Part shown: positions 30,993 through 41,049 of the stretch, in pieces | Layout: each line of letters opens with the position of its first letter | Numbering within the stretch: position 1 is the stretch's first letter | Notes under the pieces: model-generated | Told to the model about the DNA's origin: nothing | What the model saw: only the letters and a program-made list of their open reading frames with translations | The model's database searches: none | Source: Isochrysis galbana | Taxonomy: Eukaryota; Haptophyta; Isochrysidales; Isochrysidaceae | NCBI GenBank assembly: GCA_018136815.1 | Contig: CM030937.1 | Span: 5,412,632 to 5,476,631 of the forward strand | Direction: 5' to 3' | DNA length: 64,000 nucleotides | Position numbers and translations under genes: made by a program

Positions 30993-32378
30993 ATGGGCGG
31001 CGCCCCCTCCTCCGCCGCCTCGAGCGGCCAGCCAGCGCTTGGACTGGCGGAGCACGCGCTGGCGGCCGAGCGCCAACGGCACGAGGCGGAGCTTGAGGCA
31101 GAGCGCCGCCGCTCCGAGCGTGCCCTCTGGCAGTTGCTGCAGCAGAAAGAGGCACTGCAGGCGGAGAAGGAGCAGATGATCGCGGCGGGCGGCGCCGCCG
31201 CTGCAATCGGCACGCTCACGGGCATCGGCGCCCTCGCGCTCGTCCGCCGGCGGCACAGGGCAGCCATTGATGCGCTCCGGCTCGCCGCTACAGAGGCGCA
31301 CGCGCGCTCCACCGCCGAGATTGAGCGCATGCGCCGGTTCGGCGCCGAGCCGCTCGGCCGGGCTCTGGTACCCGTCTGCGACAACATCGACGCTCTCTGC
31401 TCGTCTTTGCACTCGGCGGAGGGGATCTCGCCTGCACTCGTCGAGGGTGCGAACCTCACAGCCGACAGCCTCTCAAGCGCACTCAGCAAACACGGCATCA
31501 CAAAACTCAACCCGGAAACAGGAACCAAGTTCGACCCTCATCTGCATGAAGCCATCTTCACAATGCCGCTCAGCGACGGCGCCATACCAGGGACCGTCCA
31601 CTCAGTGTCGCGCCCTGGCTATTCCTTGCACGAGACGAGGATGCTCCGCGCCGCTCAAGTGGGTGTTTACTCCTCAAAGCCGCCACACGATGGGCCTCCA
31701 GGGACGCCCAAGATGGATCCACCGCAAGAGGCTCCGCCCTCGCATTTGGGATCGCTACAGAGTGACACGAAGGCGAATGTGAAATACGTAGGCGCCGGTA
31801 CCTCCACCGAGAGCGGGACCCCGCCTTCTGGTGCTAATGGAACTCGGTCTAGAGTAGCTATCGATGCGCACCCAACTCATGAAGCACAGACCACGAAGGC
31901 AGACGTCGGTGCTGCTGGGAAGGATGTGCAGGGCGCGCTAGAATCTTCACGCGAACTGGACTCTGAGCAGAAGCGGGGCATGGCGATCGAGAAGATGCTG
32001 ATGCAGAGCAACTGGAGCGGCTCGGCGAATCCGACTCGGCCGGCGGCTCCCTCTCTTCCGGCCTCACGTGTCCAGCCAACACCGGAGGCATCCAGCCCGG
32101 AGGAGCAAGCCGTTGGGTTAACGGGAGAGGAGCTGCACGAGCTCTTGGTTCTACACGCACGCAAACCAGAGTATTGGAATGCCGAAGCCCTCGCCACGCG
32201 CTTCAATGTTGACAAACGCCTAGCAGCTGCCACTCTCAAGCATTGCGCTGCCTATCGAGTTCGACCAGATCACGATGAGAGCTCGTGGATGGGCATCGCC
32301 GAGCCCATCTTACCGGACTCCATGCAAAAGGAGGAGCAGTTGCCCTTCGGCAGTATGTCTCGTGTAGAAACGGCTTGA
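30993..32378 (+). CDS. GrpE-like protein with membrane segment and extra C-terminal domain
   Basis: Predicted nucleotide-exchange factor for an organellar Hsp70. The 461-residue frame has no intron. A Glu/Arg/Gln coiled coil (about 20-63) leads into a Gly/Ala-rich hydrophobic segment (about 64-84, ending at RRRHR) that could cross a membrane. The GrpE domain follows (about 90-225): a helix with ERMRRFGAEPLGRALVPVCD, then KHGITKL, FDPHLHEAIF and GYSLHETRMLRAAQVGV, the family's beta-domain signature. Residues about 230-370 look disordered. At about 377-418 lies a compact helical unit (TGEELHELLVLHARKPEYWN) of a kind found in mitochondrial proteins but not in ordinary GrpE. Normal mitochondrial or plastid GrpE is around 200-300 residues, so the long tail and membrane segment are unusual. 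No clear targeting peptide is visible. Confidence 0.75.
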   Translation: MGGAPSSAASSGQPALGLAEHALAAERQRHEAELEAERRRSERALWQLLQQKEALQAEKEQMIAAGGAAAAIGTLTGIGALALVRRRHRAAIDALRLAATEAHARSTAEIERMRRFGAEPLGRALVPVCDNIDALCSSLHSAEGISPALVEGANLTADSLSSALSKHGITKLNPETGTKFDPHLHEAIFTMPLSDGAIPGTVHSVSRPGYSLHETRMLRAAQVGVYSSKPPHDGPPGTPKMDPPQEAPPSHLGSLQSDTKANVKYVGAGTSTESGTPPSGANGTRSRVAIDAHPTHEAQTTKADVGAAGKDVQGALESSRELDSEQKRGMAIEKMLMQSNWSGSANPTRPAAPSLPASRVQPTPEASSPEEQAVGLTGEELHELLVLHARKPEYWNAEALATRFNVDKRLAAATLKHCAAYRVRPDHDESSWMGIAEPILPDSMQKEEQLPFGSMSRVETA

Positions 32379-32616
32379 ATTGGGCCATGGGGAGGAGTCA
32401 GGATGAGTCGTTTGTTGCCGCACCACTCGCTCATACCTCTTCTTTCGGTAGTACGCGCGTGTATCATGCGCATTGCCCGAGAGCCCCTCCGCTGCATGCA
32501 CTAGTTGCGTACGGTCGTGTCGCAGGTGCCTGCTGGCAATCTCTGCGCAACTATGTGCAGCGTGGTGGTCGTCTCGCTATCTCGTATCTTGTGCAGCCCC
32601 TGCTCCTGCCACTAGA

Positions 32617-32815
32617 GGTTGAGGTGGGGGATATTGGGTTGAAAAAAAAAGTCGGTGCATCGGAGAGTCAGCATATTTTTTTCACGAGAAGGGGCGATGA
32701 TTCCTTCCCGCCTTTCCCCCCTCATAATTCGAAGTGGGAGCGGAGCAATGGCGACCGACCCACTGTGACAGGCGCGACCTTCGCCGCGCTAGAGGCCACG
32801 GCGGTGAGCCTGTAA
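32617..32815 (+). repeat. Repeat K copy 2
   Basis: Same leader as 2236 and 53285. The following frame starts ATGGCGACCGACCCAC as at 53417 but soon breaks. It is more diverged than the other two in the A-run to GGAGGC part. Confidence 0.65.
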
Positions 32816-32879
32816 CGCCGCGGAGAGCCGCGCGCACCGCTGCCACCTTCTGCACAGCGGCGCGTCCCTCTGCTTACAT

Positions 32880-33245
32880 ATAATAATAAAACATCTGAAG
32901 ATTCGGGCTACTCACGCTAGCTATACAGTCCACGTACTCACGGTACTCACTCACGACATCGCCTATACCCCAGTTTACTCACTCCCTTACACCACCCCCT
33001 TCATTCCTTTGTCTTTGGTATCGGGGGGGGGGGGGCGCGTGCACTACAACGGGCCAAGTGCAGGGGGTGGGCTGGGGCAGACCTGCTGGTGTGGTGTTCC
33101 TGTGGCAAAACAAACGTAAACGCCTGTTGCATGTGACACTTCGTGCCCCTGGGAGGTCTCGGCCCCCTCTTCTCGCGTCTTTTTCAAGTATCTCCGCGTT
33201 TTCGCGGCATTCGCGAGTCGCTCGGGGTGTCGGCCTGTAAACATA
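32880..33245 (-). mobile_element. LINE-3 3' UTR fragment
   Basis: It aligns with 37085-37300: shared CTGAAGATTC.GGGCTAC, a C/T-rich block with TTCATTCCTTTGTCTT, and a G-run before CACTAC. No ORF end is kept. The sense-strand terminus (minus) is T-rich. Confidence 0.55.
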
Positions 33246-33344
33246 CCGTAAACAAGCGTGAGTCTTACCTTTTCTTGGGTCAGATCGCGCCGTTTTTTTG
33301 TCGTTCTTTTCTCGCGGTTCTCTTCGTTCTCTTACGGGCGTGCG

Positions 33345-33975
33345 ATGCCTGCGCGCGCCATGGCACCCCTCTGGGGGGACCCTCGTGTCCCCCCAGAGGG
33401 CCAGCTGGGCCAGCTCAGGGGGCAGTGGAGGCTGGGGCTGGGCCCCTGGCCTCTCCTGCCTCTCCCTCGCTGGCCTCGTTGGTCCTGGGTGCCCTCCTGG
33501 CGGCTCAGGTGGTCTGTGGCTCAGTGGTGGAGTGGGGGGTCAGTACGATCAGGGGCCAGTGCAGGCGAATGCGTACAGCGCGCGATGCGCGCTCGGCGAG
33601 GGTCTGTGCCAGAGTGGTGTCAGCTCAGCCCCTGCCAGCAGGCAGGGGCTGAGGTTGAGTGTGCAGGCCCACCCAGGGGGTGTCTGCGATGGAGGAGGGG
33701 GGGCACGGGGCCCCCATGACCCTATCAGTTTTACTGATAGTTGGTCCCTCTGCTTACAGCGCCGCCCTCACCGCCGCCTCTTGCCTCACAGCTCGCTGCT
33801 GGCTACGCTGTAGCGCCGCCATGGTGGACCTTTTTGTTGAGTATCGCGCCACGGTCAAAAAAGTACCCCAACCCCAACACCAACACCCCAACCCATACTT
33901 ATAGTTAAAACCCCCTGTTTGACCGCCCTAATGAGGGGGGAAGGGCGGGTGGGGGTGAGCGTGGGTCAAGGGCGA
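33345..33975 (+). repeat. Repeat A copy with hairpins and a repeat H insert
   Basis: Contains a perfect 12-base-arm inverted repeat (CTCTGGGGGGAC, 33370-33399), a 10-base-arm hairpin (AGCCCCTGCC, loop AGCA, 33627-33650) and a CTATCAGT/ACTGATAG hairpin (33722-33742). The last replaces the TATAAAA palindrome found at that point in other copies. After an insert including repeat H, the repeat A end (GAGCGTGGGTCAAGGGCGAT) resumes at 33955. Confidence 0.65.
33826..33940 (+). repeat. Repeat H copy 1
   Basis: Bounded by the arms CACGGTCAAAAA and TGTTTGACCGCCCTAA, which are inverted copies of each other around CGGTCAAA. Other copies are at 40247-40415 (+) and 57275-57445 (-). Confidence 0.6.
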
Positions 33976-34680
33976 TGTCAGGATCTCCCGACTATGGGTA
34001 GTAGTATGGTAGCGTTAGCCAGCTTTTTCAAGAAATTGTTTTCTCTCACATTACCTTGCCGGGACTTTGCTAGAGTTGATGGCTCCTCTTCATTAGCATT
34101 TGTGACAACGCGATCTCATATTGTGACGACCGTGGCGCGGGTCTGTGAGATGACAAGCGTAGTGCAGAACACCGCTGCTGCGCACTTCCAGCTTCTGCAT
34201 CATGTTGGCGACAAGTAGCGCCTCACGAGCAAGCGGCCGCTAGAAGCCGCGATGGAGTGTGTCTGCATGCATGCGGCGCAAGCACATACGCGCATGGGCA
34301 CGCTGCTGACAGCTCGCGGTATTCCGGTTGAGCTGGATACGCTGGCCTCAGCTCAGCCTGCCTAGCACCCCTCATTCGGCGTAAATGCAACACGACGCAG
34401 CCAGATTAGCGTAATACCAGAAGGATGAGGCCAAAGGGTCATCTAGAGATTGAGCGGCACTGACGATGACAAGCCGGGATCGTTGGTATCCCTCCTCCAA
34501 AAGGTGGCAATGAAGATCAACAACAGCTGTCCTTCAGCTCGAGGACCTCCCTGTCCTCCAACGACAAGTAAAGTGAGGCGCAATACCTTAGCGACAATGT
34601 CGAATGTACAATCCATCCACCATCACAAGCAATAAACTTGCGCACGGTATTCGTGCGCGTGGGGTTTATGGCGACACTTC
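33976..34680. other. Intergenic, unrecognised reading frames
   Basis: A frame at 33919-34218 continues after its stop in natural-looking protein (MECVCMHAAQAHTRMG, to 34365) but I cannot place it. It could be an element remnant. Nothing else seen. Confidence 0.3.
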
Positions 34681-36396
34681 CTACGCCCTGGCCCTCATGC
34701 TTGGCGAGGGAGAAGCCGTGCTCTCACGCCCCTCATGCTTGGCGAGGAGCTGATGATACCACTCCACGTCGGATTGATGAGGCGCAGGCTGTCTCGAGGA
34801 GAGGAAAGCACGAGGCGAATACATCCGTGGCGAGTCGCGGTGACTCTGCGCCTTTGGGAAGGCTGACAAATCCAGGGGTGGAAGACGACGCTCAGATGGG
34901 GGAGCTGCAGTGATTGGCGTCGCGCGCTCGTGGACCGATGCCGCATTGACGGAACGACTCAGCACTATTGCTCTTGACGTTGCACCATGCGAAATGACAC
35001 CCGAGCCCTCCGCTGAGGGAGGTGCTTGCAGTGGAGGACGAGAGGATGCGACAACAGGACCAATGGCCACGGGCACAACGGCCGTCTGGTCGTGACGGCC
35101 GACCGTGGGCGCTTGCGCCCGTCCTCGTGGGGTCGCACGCGGGCTGGGCCAGCTCTCGCCCGCCTTGAGGACTCGCTGCCTTGGATCATGCTCATAAGGG
35201 TCGGGCGGTTCCGGCTGCGGTCGGAGGGCCATGTCCATCTCACTCAGCGTGATGATCCCATCCCCGTCGACATCAAACGTGTTGAACAGCTCATTGGCAT
35301 GGCTGCGCTCTGATGTCAGGCCGAGTTGCGCCATTGCACGGTAAAATTCGGCATTATCGATGGATCCGTTGTGGTCGTCGTCCCACTCGCGGAATAGGTC
35401 TATCACCCGCGCAAAGTTGGCAGCCAGTGCTCTCCGCAATCTTTCCTTCACAGTCAATTCTCGCTTATCGATGCGTGTCGAGGGCAAAGAAGAACCGATG
35501 ATGGAACGGCGTGGTGAGCTCAGTCCTGTGCGCAGGTGCGTGCGTTGGAGGCTCGCAGCGGCCGCTGCCTTTTCCCCATGGCCATGGTCCGTGCTATGGT
35601 TCGAGGCGCTCTGCTTGAGAGCGTACACCATCTCAGTGTAGTCGATTTTACCATTGTGGTCCACGTCAAAGGAGTTAAAGAGCGTCGTGGCGACCGAGAG
35701 CGAGGCGTCGAGCCCCAGAAGAGCAAGACCGCCGCGAAACTCGAATAATGATATTTCACCCGACCCGTCGTCGTCCCACTTGCTGAAGAGGTCGATGACG
35801 CGAGCGTGCTGATGGGCGAGGGCCGAGCGGAGCGCCGCTATTACAAATTCTTCATCGCCATCGTCCACGCTCATCCTACGCGTGAGAGCATGCGGTCTAG
35901 AACTCTCCGCGTGCATAGTCTTATGGGACGACAGCACGAGCCTGGCGGCAGCCGAGATGTGCGACCCGTTCGCGCTGCCATCCCGGACCGCATGCTCAAG
36001 CTCCTTCAAATTGACAGACCCGGAGTGATCCTCGTCGAAGCTACTCATGACAATCTCAAACTCCTCGTTCGTGATCTCGCCTAGCACGAGCGCAAGCCCG
36101 CGCCTCAGCTCCGCCCTCGAGAGCACGCCGTCACCATCTAGATCCCAGGCTCGAAAGACGTCGGAGAGGCGGGCCCAGGAAGATCGAATGCGCTCGTAGA
36201 GGGTGGACTTGACCTCTTCACTATACCTTGCCAGGTGCTCCTCCCATGCCCGCCGTTGCTCTGCCTCACGCTCGGCCCGCCTGCGAGAGTCGGCCTCCGC
36301 GAACATCTCCCGTACTTTGGCTTCCTTGGCGGCGGCGACCGCCTCGGGCGTGAGGACATCGTCTTCAAACAGCTCGTCAACACGTATGCCCACCAT
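34681..36396 (-). CDS. Six-EF-hand calcium-binding protein
   Basis: A single-exon protein of 571 residues. Residues 20-70 are a charged helical region. Three pairs of EF-hands follow at about 80-140, 200-260 and 330-391. The loops are mostly canonical, for example DLDGDGVLSRAE, DEDHSGSVNLKE, DVDHNGKIDYTE and DVDGDGIITLSE. Pairs 2 and 3 are each led by ARVIDLF..WDDD, so they arose by duplication. The last 180 residues are Pro/Ser/Arg-rich and probably disordered. An 18-base direct repeat (CCCTCATGCTTGGCGAG core, 34691 and 34730) duplicates sequence just before the stop, so the extreme C-terminus may be recently altered. No signal peptide; probably cytosolic. Unlike most genes here, its sense-strand upstream is purine-rich. 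Confidence 0.85.
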   Translation of the reverse strand: MVGIRVDELFEDDVLTPEAVAAAKEAKVREMFAEADSRRRAEREAEQRRAWEEHLARYSEEVKSTLYERIRSSWARLSDVFRAWDLDGDGVLSRAELRRGLALVLGEITNEEFEIVMSSFDEDHSGSVNLKELEHAVRDGSANGSHISAAARLVLSSHKTMHAESSRPHALTRRMSVDDGDEEFVIAALRSALAHQHARVIDLFSKWDDDGSGEISLFEFRGGLALLGLDASLSVATTLFNSFDVDHNGKIDYTEMVYALKQSASNHSTDHGHGEKAAAAASLQRTHLRTGLSSPRRSIIGSSLPSTRIDKRELTVKERLRRALAANFARVIDLFREWDDDHNGSIDNAEFYRAMAQLGLTSERSHANELFNTFDVDGDGIITLSEMDMALRPQPEPPDPYEHDPRQRVLKAGESWPSPRATPRGRAQAPTVGRHDQTAVVPVAIGPVVASSRPPLQAPPSAEGSGVISHGATSRAIVLSRSVNAASVHERATPITAAPPSERRLPPLDLSAFPKAQSHRDSPRMYSPRAFLSSRQPAPHQSDVEWYHQLLAKHEGRESTASPSPSMRARA

Positions 36397-36692
36397 GACT
36401 CGCCACGCAGAGAAGGCTTCCCCTCACTTCCAACCCTCTTCCTCTCCCTACTTCTTCCCCCCCTCCCTTCACCCCCCCCCTCCCCCACCCGTCCTTTCTC
36501 CCCTCCTCCACCTGCACGCCGCGACTCAGCCTTCCCACGGTGGCCGGTCCTGCACGGAGGCAGCAAGGCCGAGGGGCCGACCGGCGCTTCTTCCCCTCCG
36601 CACACACGCCCGAGCGAGCGAGCGGGCGAAACCGAAAATCGCCGCCGACACGCAAATTTTGGCCGACTCGTTCGCATCTTTGGGGAGAGCGA
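36397..36692. other. 5' flank of the six-EF-hand gene
   Basis: Pyrimidine-rich on the plus strand (36415-36530), so purine-rich in the sense of the downstream gene. No gene. Confidence 0.4.
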
Positions 36693-37060
36693 TGCTTATG
36701 CTTATGCTAGATCTCTACGGCAACGCCACGGGGGTTAGAATGAATAGAAGTAAAAGTATCCTAATACGCATGGGGTCACTCTTGGGTGCGCGAGTTCCTG
36801 AAGCGCTTGCGAACCTTAAAACTCTAAGTGAAGGCGAATATGCTACCATCTTAGGGGTGCCCTTCTCCTTCTGGGAGGGCCTCCAAGAATGATACCTTTG
36901 GGGAGAAGCTATATGCTATATGCGAAGGTTAAAAAGAAGATGAAGATAGCCGCGTGGAGAGGAATTCAGAACCTCTCAGTCCACGGGAGAACGCTACTAG
37001 CGAACTTCAGCTAATATACGGAACTCCAAGCTCCAAGATATTGGCTATCCACGACAGGCC
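36693..37060 (+). mobile_element. LINE reverse-transcriptase fragment
   Basis: Plus-strand frame to 36892 reads as the end of a LINE polymerase domain: DLYGNATGVRMNRSKS matches the usual SG.K.N..KS motif, followed by ILGVPFSF. After a shift, KVKKKMKIAAWRGIQNLSVHG and RTLLANFS match the region just after the polymerase. It has at least one frameshift and stops. Its family relation to LINE-1/2/3 is not clear as those copies lack this part. Confidence 0.6.
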
Positions 37061-37078
37061 CTCAACCCTCAACCTATT

Positions 37079-37640
37079 GTTGAAAAAAAAAAAGAACTGA
37101 AGATTCAGGGCTACACACCTATCGCTACTCGGTCTCTAACTCCCCATAGCGGACATCGCCCTTTTCATCCCCTCTCTCCGTTTCCTCCCCTTCCCCCCCT
37201 CGTTCCTTTATCTTCGGTGTCGGGGGTGCGGCCCTGGTACACTACCATGGGCTCGGTTACGGACGCGTGTTCAGGGCAGGCCTATTGTATAATTCACTTG
37301 TGGCATTTTTCTCTCGTTCGTCCTTGTGGTGCTCACGTGACTTGGAGAGTGTTTAGGGTTTGTGTTTAGCTCCATCTGAGCTCGAATTCTGCGTTGTTTG
37401 GTTAATGGTTTGCTTGATTTGGCTCCGAGCCCGCCTCCGAGGCGTTTTTTACCATATATTCTACCCCTAGCCGTGAGGCTAGCGTCAGCAGTTCCGCGCT
37501 GGGAATGGGGTTACCTTTGCTATCCGATTCGTACAGGGGTCTCAACGCGCTCAAGTCGATTCTCTTTTTGGGTTGTCGTCCCAAGCCTGCTTGGGCGGTC
37601 CTCGATGAGTCCGTCGAGTTCGCGAAGATGAAGGCGCAGC
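37079..37640 (-). mobile_element. LINE-3 fragment
   Basis: Sense is minus. The ORF end (about 37625 down to the stop at 37402) has GLGRQPKKR..LSA and LLTLASRLG.E, the same layout as the LINE-1 end motif but diverged, hence a third family. The 3' UTR (37079-37401) matches 32880-33245 and ends in an 11-base T-run on the sense strand. Its 5' break abuts the hAT fragment. Confidence 0.6.
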
Positions 37641-37647
37641 ATAGTTT

Positions 37648-39851
37648 CGTAAATCTTTCTACAAGATGGCCGAATGGTTTCGCGAGCAGAGAGAGGCAAT
37701 CCAGCTGTACGACGTGAAGCACGGCACCGAGGCCTCCAAGAATGACGCCTACAAGAACAACCGCATGTCTCTCCGCGATTGGGAAATCCTCGAGCAGAGT
37801 ATGGCGGTACTTCAAGCGTCGGCCAACATCACCAAGATGCTGGAGGGCACGACGTATGTCACCATTTCCCTCGTGCTGCCTAGCATCTATCGTCTCATCG
37901 AGTCCTCACAGAACAGGCTCGTCTACTATCCATGGAAGCCAGAGGGGAAGCAATGGGTCAACATCAATACCATGATCACCGATGTGAAGGATGCTCGAGC
38001 ATTGTTCAACAAGGACGTGAAGGAGCGCTGGATCGACGAGATGCCCAAGGAGCAGCGCGATGAGCTCGACATAGCGACGCTGCTCGATCCTCGGTTCAAG
38101 GCGTACAACTTTCCGGGCCTGACTAACACGGACTTGGACCAGGAGAAAAAAAAATCTTCTTAAAAAACCCCGCTACGTGTGCGGCGTGAGGCAGTGTGCT
38201 TGTGTACCTCCCTACTACCCAACCTTAACCCCTAACAACCCCCTCCCCCTTCCCCAGTTCCCTCGTTAGCGGAGAAGCTGGTTCCGGGGAGGCCGCGCGC
38301 GCTGCTTCGGCCAGGAGTTGGAGAGAAGGGGGCGGGAGACTGTGGCTCGTCCTTTGCTTTCGGTGTTAGCTTTGGTTATTCTCCCTTAAATAATTTAGAT
38401 TCCTTTTTTGGTAACTGCTGTGATTCCTACCCAGAGATTTAGCTGCTTTAGGTGATGTGTCGTAGGTCCAGCCCCCTTGCCGCTTGCAAGAGGTCCTCCG
38501 ACGTTCCTATGTTGAAATCCTTGTCCACCGTGTACAGCGGGCTTATCATTCTCTTAATGTGTTTGTTGCTCGGGGCGTGTAACCCCATATTCTCCCGTTG
38601 TTTTTTTAGCCTCTGAAAGAAACCGACTTTCGCCGTTACTAACAGGTGATATCTCGTGAGGATCGCTCTTAAGATCGACCTGACGGACCTGCCGTCCGCG
38701 TTGCCATACTGAATGTTATAGAAGTCGGTTAGAATATACCTCCACGCCAAGATACCTAAGTATCCTGAGGAGGGGTGCGGTCTGTCGACCTGATAGCAGA
38801 AAAGACGTTGGGGTATTTCGGATCCCGGCTTAAGGCAAATCCCTAAAAGTCCTTCTATGAATTCAAAGACCGGCTCCGTCGCGATACATGAGGCCAAGTG
38901 AGTGGAACTCTCGGGGGCTATGCCACAAAAGCGGCATGTCGGATCGTCGGCAAAACGGTTCGCCGTAGCTATTCTCCTATGTAGAATATGTTTAAAATGC
39001 AGATAGGAGTCCCTAGGTGTTAAAAAGTTATATTTGTACAGTTGCGATACTTGTTTCCACTTCCCCGAGAGGACCGGTAACCTTTTCTCCCATCTTAGTG
39101 TGGATTTTTGTGCTTTGGTTTTCCTCAAAGCGAGGAACGCTTTAGTCAAGACCCTGACACTCACATCCTCTAGCGTAGTTTGCGTGCCTTTTAGCGTGTA
39201 CTCTTGAGGTATCGGATACGCTGTTTCCGCCGGGCCGTCGTACGCTCGTCCCCACTTCAGTGGGGTGAATAGCTCATCGGGCAATAGTTGCGGGCTGATC
39301 CGCTCGTGGATATGGGGGACTTGGACCAGGAGAAGGAGGCAGCCCTTAAGACTATCAGGGCTGCATGGCGCTACGATTGGAAGGCAAAAGTGGCCGATTC
39401 TCAGTCTACACGACGGTCGGCTGCTTCACGGCCTCCGCCTTGCATTTCCAATCCCCAAGTAGCGCCCACCTTTGCGGGCTCGGTCAGCTCGGTGTTTGCG
39501 CTTCCCATTGCCCCCGCGATCGACGACTCATCCAACGAGTATGAAGAGGAAGAGGAGTTCGATGAGCTCGAGTTCTACCTGTCCCTGCCCGCCGAAAAGA
39601 ACCTGGACCTCGACCCCTTGTCGTGGTGGAAATCCCACGACCACAATCATAGCGCGGATCACTCGACGGGTCAGCCAGCAGGCCTGCCCAACCTCAGCAA
39701 GATGGCGCGTCAATACCTTGGCCGGCCGGCCTCTTCTGCAGGAGTAGAGCGCGCTTTCTCGAAGGCTGGCAAGCTGCATGACGATCTTAAGAGTGCACAA
39801 TCCGATTCGACGTTGGAGCACGCATTGCTTGCGGGCGCGAATTGCGAGTAG
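37648..39851 (+). pseudogene. hAT transposase, 5'-truncated and split by a LINE-2
   Basis: Two coding blocks, 37666-38147 and 39335-39851, are one hAT transposase interrupted by an insertion. The first has the SLRDWEILEQSMAVL and YVTISLVLPSIYRLIE motifs of the hAT core and ends LLDPRFKAYNF. The second carries the acidic EYEEEEEFDELE linker and the C-terminal dimerisation region (YLGRPASSAGVERAFSKAGK) to a normal stop. The N-terminal zinc finger and the first catalytic part are missing, lost where the LINE-3 fragment begins. Apart from the insertion the reading frame is intact, so the loss is recent. Confidence 0.8.
38148..39317 (-). mobile_element. LINE-2 copy inserted antisense in the hAT gene
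   Basis: Flanked by the exact 17-base duplication GACTTGGACCAGGAGAA (38131-38147 and 39318-39334), a mark of target-primed insertion. On the minus strand an intact frame of 278 codons (39284-38448) gives the C-terminal part of a LINE ORF2-type protein: LHFKHILHRRIATANRF, then a CX2CX8HX3C zinc knuckle (CRFC...HLASC), then RYILTDFYNIQYGN. The polymerase core is missing through 5' truncation. The 3' UTR ends AAGAAGA plus a T-run. Confidence 0.85.
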
Positions 39852-40246
39852 TAGTACGTCGTAGTCGTAGACCGCGTCTCTGTTTTTGTGCGGTCTAGGG
39901 GTCTAGGGCACTATTAGCCTACTATCTCTAATAGTGACTAGATAGTTCCAGATCGTTCACTATTGCTATCTTGATAGATACTAATAGCACCCCAGCGCTA
40001 TCTTGATAGATATAGATAGCTGAAAAGCCGGGTAGATAGGTAGATATCTAGATATCTGGCTATCTTATTCAACTCCTTATTTTACATCCGTAGGAAACCG
40101 GAGCGATTCCCCCCTTTTAAGAGAATCATGGATGGTGTCTACGTATAGCGTTCTTGCAGAACTGGAACTCTTTTACCAGAAAGGGCGATCGGCTCCGCAA
40201 GAGAGCGTGATCCCATCTCGATTCAGCGCCCGGCGGGCCCCGACGA
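39852..40246. other. Intergenic, AT-rich
   Basis: 3' flank of the hAT copy, with TATCTAGATAG/CTATCTTGATAGATA palindromic words (39905-40065). No gene. Confidence 0.45.
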
Positions 40247-40415
40247 GGGTCGGTGGTTGGTGGACCCCCTTTTTTGCCACTGTCCACTGTGTTTCGTAGT
40301 GGCAAGTGGCCCCCTTGGAGATTTTTCATTGGGCATCGCACCACGGTCAAAAATGCAGCCCAACCCTTACTAGGAGTTCAAAAACCCCTGTCTGACCGTT
40401 TGACCGCCCTAGAGT
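40247..40415 (+). repeat. Repeat H copy 2
   Basis: Includes the lead TAGTGGCAAGTGGCCCCCTT shared with the 57.4 kb copy, and the two inverted arms around CGGTCAAA. Confidence 0.65.
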
Positions 40416-41049
40416 CCCTCTCCGTCTCCCCATTGAGTCGTTGCAAAACCCCTCTTAAGCTACATAATGAGAGCGTCATCGTCGATGCACACGTCGAACC
40501 ATCGATTGTCGATTGGCGATTGGTTGGCACACAACCTGCAACCTGTCCTCGGCCTTCCCCCCACCCCCACCCTCCATTTCTTCCCCGCCGGCACTCTCCC
40601 GTCTCCCGCTCCCCTCCCCAACTCCTTGTGGTGGGCGGTGGGCAGCGCCGCTTGGAGCGTCGTGCCGTGTTGGCCACGTCGGCACCACCGTTCCGGTAGT
40701 GTGAGACTAGCACCGACCGGATACAATAGGACTATTTCAGGATGTGCCGTATAGCAGTAGAGTAGAGAGACAGGGGCGGGAGAAGTAGCGACGAAGAGCA
40801 GAAGCGTCTACTTTTTATGGACGAGAGGAGGGAGAGGGAGAGAGAGAGAGAAAGAGAGAGCGGGGGGGGGCGGGGGGAGAGAGAGGGAGAGAGAGAGGGA
40901 GAGAAGGAGAGGGAGAGAGGCGGGAGGGGGCGGCGGCGGAGGCGGCGGGAGAGGGGGGGGGGCGCAGGGGGAGAGAGGGGCCTCGAGCCGCCCCCCCCCC
41001 CCCGCCCCCCTCCCCCCCCCCGCGCGCGCTGGCTCCCTCTCCCCCCGTT
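40416..41049. other. Intergenic with purine and G/C tracts
   Basis: GA-rich at 40818-40980, then C-runs at 40990-41025. Overlapping frames on both strands are composition artefacts. Confidence 0.5.

Noticed and set aside
37402-37815. 137-codon minus-strand frame as one protein
   Set aside because: Its second half is the LINE-3 ORF end, but its first half is the complement of hAT coding sequence; the frame crosses a junction between two elements.
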